NCBI RefSeq assembly: GCF_000412995.1
Contig: NZ_KE332512.1
Span: 186,001-250,000 of the forward strand
Direction of reading: 5' to 3'
From: Treponema vincentii F0403
Lineage (GTDB): Bacteria > Spirochaetota > Spirochaetia > Treponematales > Treponemataceae
Length of the DNA: 64,000 nt
A program made the position numbers and the translations under genes. Of this stretch, positions 34,211 through 42,502 are shown piece by piece. Every line of letters begins with the position of its first letter. The stretch's first letter is position 1. Under the pieces are notes generated by a model. The model had not been told where the DNA came from. It made no database searches and worked only from the letters and a program-made list of their open reading frames with translations.

Positions 34211-36241
34211 ATGAAGATGAATGGCTATAAGGATTGGAAGGAGGCCATGCTGCGGCTTCCCGAACGGACGTTTTTTGTTTTAATGCGCTTGTACCTCGGT
34301 GAAATTAAGACGCCTTTTAACAAACAACGGCTCGTAGAAAGTCTCGGCGGATTTTTATCAAAAGCCGATACGCAGCGCCTTATGATAGAAAGCCTTGACA
34401 GTCTTGATATATTGATTTTGACAGCTGTTCATACACTTCCGGTAACCACACGCGGTGCATTACTGATGTTTTTATCCTCCGAAGCTTCTTTACAGACACG
34501 GCTTACTAATCTGGAAGAACGGCTTATCCTCTATCGTACCGATTGTATTGATGACTACGATGAAGTAGGAAAGGTCTATAGTATTAATCCTTTTCTGTAT
34601 AAATCGGTTGAACCTCTGCTGGATTCGTATTCGCTGTTTTTACCGCAGCAAAAAGGCGAGCCGCAGAGCGGAGCGGCACTGTGTGATGATATTGTTTTGG
34701 CCGGGCTCTACACGTTTTTCTTAAAAGAAGCCGATGTGCTCAAAATGAACGGTTCGTTTAAGGTGCGCGCGGAAAAACAATGTAAGTCAATCTTTCAAGA
34801 TACTGCGGCTGATATGAGCCGTTTTACAACAATGTGTACCGGCTTACAGAATCTCGGTTTATTGATACGGGAAGATACAAGTCTTATTCCGCAGCAAGGC
34901 CGATGGGAGGAATTTTTTAAACAAAAGCCTTTAGACCGTAAGATGTATCTTGTTGCAGCAATATACGGCCATGCCCGCCGTGACGGTATGCAGCGGCGGG
35001 CGCAGTTTTATTCCGATTTTTTAGCATCGCTCGATCCTCAAGGATTATATAACGATATTTCATTGAAGCGGATTTTTGATTTTTTATTTCAGCGGCTGTA
35101 TGTTGAAATAAATCAGGATACGTCATGGGTTTTTCCCGACATGGTTCCCAGTGATGCAATCAAGATTATCAATACGTTTAAAGCGCTTAAATTTTTACTG
35201 CCGGTTGGGGAATACTGGCAGCTGAATACGGCGGTCTTTACTCAAGAATCGGTACAACAGCCGCTGATTACCGCTCCTTCCTTTGAAATCACCATGCTGC
35301 CCTTTACTCCTCTCGAAGGACTATTTCCGGTGCTCAGCTGTATGGAACCGGTGTCTATTTTAACGGCCGGCAGGTTTACTGTAACAAGGGCAGCCTGTTT
35401 GCGTTGTTTTGAACACTGCTGTACCGATAAAACCCTAATCGCACTGCTGGATAATGCGTCGGGAGGAACGCTTCCTCAAAATATCAAGGTCAGTATTTCC
35501 GAATGGTATCTGCAGTGCACTGCCGTCGGCTTATATTACGGTTTTGTGATAACCGTTGCCGAAGATAAACGGAATTTATTTAAGCAGAATGCTGGACTGC
35601 AGGAGATTATCAATAAAGAATTGGCTGACGGTGTCTATCTTATAAAGCAGACGGATTTGGATTCTGTCCGTGCGATGATCAAAGCGGCAGGATTGGACGT
35701 AACTTTTTATACTGCAAACAGTACCGGCCGTTATACAACTGCCGGCTTTTCTGCCGTCGAGCACCGGCATTCCACGCTTGATGTTTTTTATACAAAAGCA
35801 AAGAAGTCTCAGAAAGTTCACGGTACGCCACAAAAAGACTATGATGAACATATCCGGGAACTGCAGAAACTCGTAGATATTATGCCGGTTGATCAGTATA
35901 ATAAGCAAAGTTTGAAAGAAAAAATTGCGAGCAAGCTTATTATCACCGAAGAGCAGTTGTATAAAACGCCTATGGAAAACGAAGTACGGGAAGTTGCGGG
36001 GCTCGATTTTTTAGGTAAGATTCATCTTGCAGAGACTGCAATTACCGACGGTAACCGTTTAGAGGTGACTATCGATGGGACTGCAGGTCAGCGGATTTTT
36101 ACGGGGCTTCCTATTGCAATTGAAAAAAAAGAGCACGATGCGGTATTGCTTATTCAGGAAGACGGTACGCAATACAAAGAAAAAATTTCGATTGCCGGTA
36201 TCATAAAAATGAGGGCATTCCGCAATTCGCTTTTTTCTTAG
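34211..36241 (+). CDS. large Helicase_C_3 (XPB-like)-domain protein without helicase core
   Basis: 676 residues, no signal peptide or membrane helix. The N-terminal half is helical (winged-helix-like). Around 350-480 the pattern EPVSILTAGRFTVTRAACLRC...LLDNASGGTLPQNIKVSISEWYL matches the Helicase_C_3 module seen in XPB-type helicase-associated proteins, but no Walker A/B helicase motifs are present. The C-terminus includes a small beta domain (ELADGVYLIKQTDLDSVRAMIK; LEVTIDGTAG). The start ATG has no clear Shine-Dalgarno site; function unknown. Confidence 0.8.
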   Translation: MKMNGYKDWKEAMLRLPERTFFVLMRLYLGEIKTPFNKQRLVESLGGFLSKADTQRLMIESLDSLDILILTAVHTLPVTTRGALLMFLSSEASLQTRLTNLEERLILYRTDCIDDYDEVGKVYSINPFLYKSVEPLLDSYSLFLPQQKGEPQSGAALCDDIVLAGLYTFFLKEADVLKMNGSFKVRAEKQCKSIFQDTAADMSRFTTMCTGLQNLGLLIREDTSLIPQQGRWEEFFKQKPLDRKMYLVAAIYGHARRDGMQRRAQFYSDFLASLDPQGLYNDISLKRIFDFLFQRLYVEINQDTSWVFPDMVPSDAIKIINTFKALKFLLPVGEYWQLNTAVFTQESVQQPLITAPSFEITMLPFTPLEGLFPVLSCMEPVSILTAGRFTVTRAACLRCFEHCCTDKTLIALLDNASGGTLPQNIKVSISEWYLQCTAVGLYYGFVITVAEDKRNLFKQNAGLQEIINKELADGVYLIKQTDLDSVRAMIKAAGLDVTFYTANSTGRYTTAGFSAVEHRHSTLDVFYTKAKKSQKVHGTPQKDYDEHIRELQKLVDIMPVDQYNKQSLKEKIASKLIITEEQLYKTPMENEVREVAGLDFLGKIHLAETAITDGNRLEVTIDGTAGQRIFTGLPIAIEKKEHDAVLLIQEDGTQYKEKISIAGIIKMRAFRNSLFS

Positions 36242-36275
36242 TCTCGCAGTGTAGGTTCAAACTTTTGAAAAAATA

Positions 36276-36306
36276 TCCGATATTGTAAGCGACGTATCGG
36301 ATTTTC
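36276..36306 (+). terminator. weak terminator before rpe
   Basis: Seven-base stem TCCGATA / TATCGGA (36276-36282 / 36295-36301) followed by TTTT. Confidence 0.35.
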
Positions 36307-36332
36307 CTGTAGAGTGAGGAGGGTTTAAGACG

Positions 36333-36962
36333 ATGGATGCATCGTTTATATTAGCACCGTCTCTATTGAGTGCAGACTTTTCACGGCTTGCCGAAGAATT
36401 ACAGTTTATCGAAGCAAACGGAGGGCAATGGGTGCACCTTGATGTAATGGACGGGGCTTTTGTGCCGAATTTAACGTTCGGTGCTCCCGTTGTGCGCAGC
36501 TTACGGAGTAAGAGCACCCTTCCTTTTGATGTGCATTTAATGGTTGCCCATCCTCAAGATTTTGTAAAAGATTTTGCGGCGGCGGGGGCGGATTATTTTA
36601 CGTTTCATATTGAAGCGGTTGTGCATGCTCATCGGCTTATTACGGAAATCCGTGCAGCAGGTATGAAGCCCGGCGTGAGCATCGTACCGTCAACCCCTGT
36701 ACATCTTTTAGATGAGGTGTTACCCTTTGTTGATCTGGTACTGGTGATGACGGTTAATCCGGGTTTTGGCGGCCAAACGATGATTATTCCTTGCTTGGAA
36801 AAGGTTAAGAAGCTGTGTGAATACCGTGAAAAGTACGGCTACCGTTATTTGATTTCCGTTGACGGTGGTGTCAATGCGGAAACACTTCCGGCCGTATGCA
36901 GCTCCGGCGCCGATGTTGTCGTTTCAGGTTCATCTTTTTTTTCCGGAGATATAAAGAAATGA
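36333..36962 (+). CDS. rpe: ribulose-phosphate 3-epimerase
   Basis: Interconverts ribulose-5-P and xylulose-5-P in the pentose phosphate pathway. 209 residues, TIM barrel: LAPSLLSADFSRL, HLDVMDGAFVPN (metal/catalytic Asp), DVHLMV, VMTVNPGFGGQ and SVDGGV. All catalytic Asp and His residues are present. It overlaps the next gene by 4 bp. Confidence 0.96.
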   Translation: MDASFILAPSLLSADFSRLAEELQFIEANGGQWVHLDVMDGAFVPNLTFGAPVVRSLRSKSTLPFDVHLMVAHPQDFVKDFAAAGADYFTFHIEAVVHAHRLITEIRAAGMKPGVSIVPSTPVHLLDEVLPFVDLVLVMTVNPGFGGQTMIIPCLEKVKKLCEYREKYGYRYLISVDGGVNAETLPAVCSSGADVVVSGSSFFSGDIKK

Positions 36963-37861
36963 GAAAAAAAACAGTATTAGCGTATTTCTTATGTTTTAGT
37001 ATATGCAGCCTCTTCGCCGACAGCAGCGATTTACTGACCGGTTTGGATGCGTATAGCCGCAGCGATTGGAATGTTGCGGTGCAATCGTTTGAGCGGGCGC
37101 TGGCGGCTGCACCGGATGACCGTACGGAAGCACTGTATTGGCTGGTAATGTCGGAAACCTCTGCACAAAACTATCAGCGTGCTTTGTACTATGCCGATGC
37201 GTTTTTGGAAAATGCCTCCGGAGATGAACGTGCTGCCGAGGTTAGCTATCAAAAAGGACGGCTTTTACATTTATCCGGCGACTATGAAACATCATCGAAA
37301 ATTCTCTATCAATTTATAGAAGATTATCCCGAGCACCCCAAGGTTCCGTCTGCATATTATTGGATAGGCGAGAATCTTTATGCGGCCGGGAATTATACCG
37401 AAGCCCGCAAAGTTTTTAGCGGAATTGTAGCTGATTATCCGCAGTCGGGAAAAGTGAACGAAGCACGGTACAAAATTGTGCTTATCGATCAGCAGTCTGT
37501 TCGAGAGGAACTCCTGCGGATGGCGAATGAGGCAAATGCCGCAGCAGTGCCCGATGGTTCTTCGGCAATTGAAGAACAGCAACAAAATGAAGATATTATC
37601 AATCGTCTTACAGCGTTGGAAGAAAAGCTTGATGAGCTTTCGGCAACGCTTGCCCGGATTGCTGAAGAACAGGAACAGCAGCGTATACGGGAGCAGCAGC
37701 AAGCTTTTGAACAACAGCAGAAAGCCGAGCAGCAGCAAAAAGAACAGGAAGAGGCGGAGCGGCAGCAGCTTGAAAAACGCCGTCAAGAACTGGCGGAATT
37801 GAAGGCGCGTACCCGAACCTTGGAAGAACTCTATACACAACGTGTGAAAGGAGCAAAATAA
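36959..37861 (+). CDS. exported TPR protein with Gln-rich coiled coil
   Basis: 300 residues from ATG 36959, overlapping rpe, with GGAG upstream; the frame opens earlier inside rpe. Signal peptide (1-20, SLFA-DSS), TPR-like repeats (about 25-175; LLTGLDAYSRSDWNVAVQSF, GRLLHLSGDYETSSKIL, GENLYAAGNYTEARKVF), then a Gln/Glu-rich coiled coil (about 210-300). The layout resembles periplasmic TPR/coiled-coil proteins such as CpoB/YbgF, with domains in reverse order. It may be a periplasmic scaffold. Confidence 0.82.
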   Translation: MRKKTVLAYFLCFSICSLFADSSDLLTGLDAYSRSDWNVAVQSFERALAAAPDDRTEALYWLVMSETSAQNYQRALYYADAFLENASGDERAAEVSYQKGRLLHLSGDYETSSKILYQFIEDYPEHPKVPSAYYWIGENLYAAGNYTEARKVFSGIVADYPQSGKVNEARYKIVLIDQQSVREELLRMANEANAAAVPDGSSAIEEQQQNEDIINRLTALEEKLDELSATLARIAEEQEQQRIREQQQAFEQQQKAEQQQKEQEEAERQQLEKRRQELAELKARTRTLEELYTQRVKGAK

Positions 37862-39081
37862 TGCGGATATTCAATAAAAAAACGATTTTATTATGTCTCT
37901 CGGTATGTCTACTGAGCAGCTTATTTGCATCGGAAAATACCGTCGAAATGATCAGCGATCCGTTAAAGCTGGTTATCTACCCTAAGACGGGTAATTTCTG
38001 TTTATATCATTCAAAGGCCGAGAATGCACGGGAATACGAGCCGTTATATGACGACCGCTCCCAATCTTCCGTAAATATTTATTCGGTGCTCTTTAATGGG
38101 GAGATATTCCATCTCAACAATAAGAGCGGAAAGAAAATTATTATCAGCCAATCAAAAGATGAGATAACGGTAACGTTCCAAATCAGTATGGACTTTTTAG
38201 CGACGCAAACATTTTCGTTTGTACCTTCAAAGCAGCGCTCAACAGGTAAACTCTTGAAGGTCGTAACGGAAATTCAAAATATTTCGGGAGCTATTGCAAA
38301 TGTCGGACTAAAAGCCGTCTTTGACACTTCATTAGGAGAAAAAAATCTTATTCCGCTTTATACGGATTTACGCAGCGAAATCGGAGCCGAACTGATGCTG
38401 CAGCCGGTGTTGGAAAAAGATTCGGTTATCTTTTCTGCAGATAGGGGATACGCGTGCCTCTTTTTCTTACGGAATGAATACATGACAACGCCGTCAGCCG
38501 TATATATTGCAAATTGGGAACGGTTGGTAACAAAGAGATGGCTGCCTTCTTACATAAGCGGGAGGTCTTTCCGTAAATACGGTTCTGCCGATCCCGGCCT
38601 CTTGTATGTATGGTCGGAACAAAAAGTACCGAATAAAGAAACCTTTACCGTTACCAACTGTATCGGTTTTTATGATTATCGGAATGCAGCGGAGACGTTA
38701 ACGCCGTATTCGGCCTATACTCAACCGGCATCGGAAGCTTCTGTTCAATCTGTTGCCGCTCCCGTAACTAAGCCGACTGTTACTACAATATACCGAACCG
38801 CTCCGGCAAGCCGGCCTGCTGCTGTTGAGAAAAAACAATCCGGTGAGGTGGCAGAACCTGCAGCTTCTGTAGAACCTGTTCCTGAAGTTCAACCGGACGG
38901 ACGGAGTACACCGGCACAACCGGTAAAAAACGAAGCTCCTGAAAGAGATTATCGGTATGTGCAGGCTCTATTGGATAAAATTGCGGAACTTGAACAATCT
39001 TCAGATGAATTGTCTATGGAAGAGATTCAAAAATTACGCACGGAAGTAGATAACGCAATAGAGGCTATACAGGAACAATAA
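37861..39081 (+). CDS. exported protein, unknown function
   Basis: 406 residues with a signal peptide (1-23, SSLFA-SEN), a beta-rich domain (about 27-280) with sequences such as IYPKTGNFCLYHSK and AVFDTSLGEKNLIPLYTD, then a Pro/Ala-rich linker and a C-terminal helix (KIAELEQSSDELSMEEIQKL). I do not recognise a family. It abuts both neighbours with 1-nt overlaps, so it belongs to the rpe-TPR operon. Confidence 0.78.
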   Translation: MRIFNKKTILLCLSVCLLSSLFASENTVEMISDPLKLVIYPKTGNFCLYHSKAENAREYEPLYDDRSQSSVNIYSVLFNGEIFHLNNKSGKKIIISQSKDEITVTFQISMDFLATQTFSFVPSKQRSTGKLLKVVTEIQNISGAIANVGLKAVFDTSLGEKNLIPLYTDLRSEIGAELMLQPVLEKDSVIFSADRGYACLFFLRNEYMTTPSAVYIANWERLVTKRWLPSYISGRSFRKYGSADPGLLYVWSEQKVPNKETFTVTNCIGFYDYRNAAETLTPYSAYTQPASEASVQSVAAPVTKPTVTTIYRTAPASRPAAVEKKQSGEVAEPAASVEPVPEVQPDGRSTPAQPVKNEAPERDYRYVQALLDKIAELEQSSDELSMEEIQKLRTEVDNAIEAIQEQ

Positions 39082-40235
39082 TGCCGTCATCGATTCTTGA
39101 ACAAGCAAAAAAACAATTTGCAAAGGGGAATTATCAGCAGGTTATCAATTTACTGGAACCGCACGTTACACAATACGTCGTGTCCGGTGATACAAAAGAT
39201 GTTCTGTATAATGCTTCCTTTAACAAATCCTTTCCGTTTTATTTGTATTTGGGACTTGCTTGTTTACATGCCGGTGATATCGGAGGGGCTGTTGATTATC
39301 TGACCTGTGCGCGACGCATTAAGCTTACCGATCCCGATTTACTGTGCGCACAGGCTGTTTTGTTTTTACGGCGCGGTGATACCGTACGGGCTATCGACTA
39401 TTATCTGGAAGCGATTGAATATAACCCCAATCATGAATTGGCCCGCGCCGGATTGGATTTTATCAGAACTCATAATACACCGGAGGCAATAGGGGAGGCG
39501 GTTCAGTCGGGCGAAATAAAAAAATTTTATCCCCGACCCGGAGTTGAAACTTATATAAAAAAAAGAGTTGTTTTTGCTGCAGGCCTTACAATAGCTGCCG
39601 TAATTGCGGTGATTGCTGCATTGATAGTAATAAAATTCCCGTTGTCGATACGGGCACGGAATAATAATAGAGCGGATCTTTCGGCGTTAACCCTGTTATC
39701 GGATGAAAAAGCACGTCCGATCGATACGAGTGGAACTTACCGGTATAATCTATCGGAAAAAGAAGTTTTGGCCGCATATCGTAATGCGCAAAAATATTTT
39801 CAGGATTCGCGGGATAACCTTGCACAGATTGAAGTTAACCGGATTTTATCCTCGAATGCCGCCCATTCGATTAAACAGAAAGCCCGGTTATTGATGGATT
39901 ATTTTGCAACGCCGGGGTTCGATACCGTTAGGGACATCCCTGTATACAGCGACGTACGGGCGGATATTCCGCTGTACCTTGATTGTTGGACAATTTGGTC
40001 GGGGGTTGCAACTAATGTACAGTCCGACGGAGAAAATACGAGCTTTGACCTTTTAGTCGGCTATAGCGATCGTATTCAGCTGGAAGGGGTTGTTCCCGTC
40101 TTTTGTAATTTTTCGGTTAGGATAGATTCGGAGCGTCCAATCGACGTATTGGGAAAAATTCAGCAGCGGGGCGGCGTACTCTTTTTAAAAGCCTCCGGTA
40201 TTCACCAAAGCCAAGTGCCGGAAAATAAAAAATAA
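39081..40235 (+). CDS. TPR membrane protein
   Basis: 384 residues, no signal peptide. Cytoplasmic TPR repeats (about 1-140: AKKQFAKGNYQQVINLL, LGLACLHAGDIGGAVDYL, AVLFLRRGDTVRAIDYYLEAI), one helix (about 173-198, AAGLTIAAVIAVIAALIVIK), then an extracytoplasmic domain (about 225-384) of unknown fold. It follows the previous gene with a 1-nt overlap. Confidence 0.8.
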   Translation: MPSSILEQAKKQFAKGNYQQVINLLEPHVTQYVVSGDTKDVLYNASFNKSFPFYLYLGLACLHAGDIGGAVDYLTCARRIKLTDPDLLCAQAVLFLRRGDTVRAIDYYLEAIEYNPNHELARAGLDFIRTHNTPEAIGEAVQSGEIKKFYPRPGVETYIKKRVVFAAGLTIAAVIAVIAALIVIKFPLSIRARNNNRADLSALTLLSDEKARPIDTSGTYRYNLSEKEVLAAYRNAQKYFQDSRDNLAQIEVNRILSSNAAHSIKQKARLLMDYFATPGFDTVRDIPVYSDVRADIPLYLDCWTIWSGVATNVQSDGENTSFDLLVGYSDRIQLEGVVPVFCNFSVRIDSERPIDVLGKIQQRGGVLFLKASGIHQSQVPENKK

Positions 40236-40251
40236 AATCGGAGTAGGGAAG

Positions 40252-41376
40252 ATGTATACGGCGGAAAAAGTACTGATAGGGGGAAAAGGCGGTGTCCGGA
40301 GGCTTGAGCTCGGCGGAGATGCACCCATCGCTATCCAGACTATGTGGAAACAGCCGCTGCGTGAAGATACCTTGCAGGATACGGTGCGGAAAATTACCGA
40401 ATTGGAGCAGCTCGGCTGCGATATTCTCCGGTTTGCGGTGCCGGACGCTCAAAGCGCCGAGGTGTTTGTAAAGCTTACCGGAATGACGCCGATGCCGCTT
40501 GTTGCCGATATTCACTTTGACTACCGGCTTGCATTGCGCTGTATGGACGGCTGCGCCGCAAAGATACGCATCAATCCGGGAAATATCGGGACGGAAGATC
40601 GGGTAAAGGCCGTAATTAAAAAAGCGCAGGATACCGGTACCGCTCTCCGCATCGGCGTCAACAGCGGCTCCCTACCCGCCGATATACGGAACCGTATGGA
40701 GCAGGAAATCCGCGGCGGGCGCAATGCGGAAGAGGCGAGGGCAGCCGCATTGGTAGCAGGGGCGCAGCGGGAAGCGGCACTTTTTGATAAATACGGCTTT
40801 AAGCAGTATCTCGTGTCGATGAAAGCCTCGTCGGTAAAAGAAACCGTTCTTGCCAATGAGCAATTTGCCGCCGAGTCTGCCGCGCCGCTCCATTTGGGCG
40901 TTACGGAGGCAGGTCCGTTGGTTTCGGGCATCGTTAAAAGCGCCCTCGCATTTTCGCAGCTGTTAGAACGGAATATCGGCGCTACCGTGCGAGTAAGCCT
41001 TTCCGATACCATGGAAAATGAAGTAATTGCGGCGAGGGAAATCTTGATGGAATGCGGTAAACGGCAGGGAGGCATCAGGCTCGTGTCGTGCCCCCGCTGC
41101 GGGCGCAACGGGTTTGATGTTCACGGTTTTGTAGCACGTTGGCAGCACCGGCTTTTCGCCGAAAAAAAAGACTTGACTGTTGCGGTGATGGGCTGCGTTG
41201 TTAACGGACCCGGTGAGGGAAAATTTGCCGATATCGGTATTACCGGTGCGGAAAACGTTATTTTGCTGTTTAAACGCGGCGTTATTGTTCAACGTATCGA
41301 TGTACAAGGCTTAACGGAAACGGAAAGAAATACGGCGGTCGATGCGGCTTTTGAAAAGGAGCTGGAAAGTTTATGA
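40252..41376 (+). CDS. ispG: 4-hydroxy-3-methylbut-2-en-1-yl diphosphate synthase (flavodoxin/ferredoxin)
   Basis: Iron-sulfur enzyme that makes HMBDP from MEcPP in the MEP isoprenoid pathway. 374 residues: TIM-barrel half (LVADIHFDYRLA; KIRINPGNIG; RIGVNSGSLP) and the cluster-binding half with C-P-R-C (about 282-285) plus the Cys in VMGCVVNGPGEG. GTAGGGAAG precedes the ATG. It overlaps the following gene by 4 bp. Confidence 0.96.
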   Translation: MYTAEKVLIGGKGGVRRLELGGDAPIAIQTMWKQPLREDTLQDTVRKITELEQLGCDILRFAVPDAQSAEVFVKLTGMTPMPLVADIHFDYRLALRCMDGCAAKIRINPGNIGTEDRVKAVIKKAQDTGTALRIGVNSGSLPADIRNRMEQEIRGGRNAEEARAAALVAGAQREAALFDKYGFKQYLVSMKASSVKETVLANEQFAAESAAPLHLGVTEAGPLVSGIVKSALAFSQLLERNIGATVRVSLSDTMENEVIAAREILMECGKRQGGIRLVSCPRCGRNGFDVHGFVARWQHRLFAEKKDLTVAVMGCVVNGPGEGKFADIGITGAENVILLFKRGVIVQRIDVQGLTETERNTAVDAAFEKELESL

Positions 41377-42476
41377 AAAAATTAGCAATCACGTGTTTTA
41401 CAATCCTCATAAGTGCATTTCTATATGCGCAACGAATGCCGGCTGAATCGGTTGAATACCCTTGGCACTTGCTTGAACAGGGCAGAATTGCGTATGAAGA
41501 ACGGGAATTCGGTCAAGCGCTCCTGTTATTTAGAGAAGCGCGCGAAATGCATAAAACGCAGGTACAGGCTCAATATGATTATCTTTTTTCGGCTCTTAAA
41601 GTGCATCAGGTAAGAGCTGCAGGAGACCTTATTTCGGATGTATACCGTGTATTGGAAAAACGACAGGATTATGAAGCATGTGCAATCCTTGATAGAATTT
41701 TTCTTGTTCATCCTCCCGCTTATTTCGATAAATCGATGTCGGCACTTCTTGCGTGGTTAAAAAAAAGCGACGTGTATCCTGAATGCGACTATCTGATTGG
41801 AAAAGTGTATGAACTGGAAGGAGAACTTACGCAGTCCCGAAGATTTTATCAGTTGGCATGGGAAGCACGTGAATTTTTATATATTCCCGATATGCGTTTT
41901 GAAATTATTTATTCACTTGCACAAATTTCGGGACTATTAAAACAATATGACGATCAGGAAAAATATCTTCTCCTCATTTTAACTGAGGATTCCGTGTACG
42001 GAACAACTAATGCGGAAAGCCCAACTTTACGGGCAATGATTCATACGATTAAAAACGAACAAACAGTTGAAAAATTCTTTTCATTATATCGGCATCATAA
42101 TGATATAGCGCTTCGCGCTTATATCGAACTGACCGATATTTATCTGCGTGCCGAAGAATATGACCGTGCATTCAGAACTGCATTGCTCGGAGCGGATATT
42201 GCAGTTACCTATCTGAGCGATACCTTAAAAAAAATCGACTTTATGTATAGGTACAGTGATTTCTCCGATTTATTGCTGAGAATCGGTATGAATAGCGAAA
42301 TTTTGCAATGGACCGAAACAAAGCAGATTTGGAATGTCTTTTTGCAGTTTGCCGATTTGCTGTATCGGCAGGGTTTTGTCGTGCAGGCGAATGATCTGTA
42401 TTACAAACTGGCGGAAAACTGTCCGTCTTTTACCTATGCAAAGGAAGCAAGTTACAAACTTTCACAGACTTTTTAA
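41373..42476 (+). CDS. exported TPR-like protein
   Basis: 367 residues: signal peptide (1-19, SAFLYA-QRM) and helical repeats throughout (WHLLEQGRIAYEEREFGQALLLF; YLIGKVYELEGELTQSRRFYQLA; ADLLYRQGFVVQANDLYYKLA). Translational coupling to ispG is likely (ATGA overlap). Third TPR-type protein in this operon; unknown role. Confidence 0.78.
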   Translation: MKKLAITCFTILISAFLYAQRMPAESVEYPWHLLEQGRIAYEEREFGQALLLFREAREMHKTQVQAQYDYLFSALKVHQVRAAGDLISDVYRVLEKRQDYEACAILDRIFLVHPPAYFDKSMSALLAWLKKSDVYPECDYLIGKVYELEGELTQSRRFYQLAWEAREFLYIPDMRFEIIYSLAQISGLLKQYDDQEKYLLLILTEDSVYGTTNAESPTLRAMIHTIKNEQTVEKFFSLYRHHNDIALRAYIELTDIYLRAEEYDRAFRTALLGADIAVTYLSDTLKKIDFMYRYSDFSDLLLRIGMNSEILQWTETKQIWNVFLQFADLLYRQGFVVQANDLYYKLAENCPSFTYAKEASYKLSQTF

Positions 42477-42502
42477 ATTAACGGGGAACAGGGCTGTAGA
42501 AA

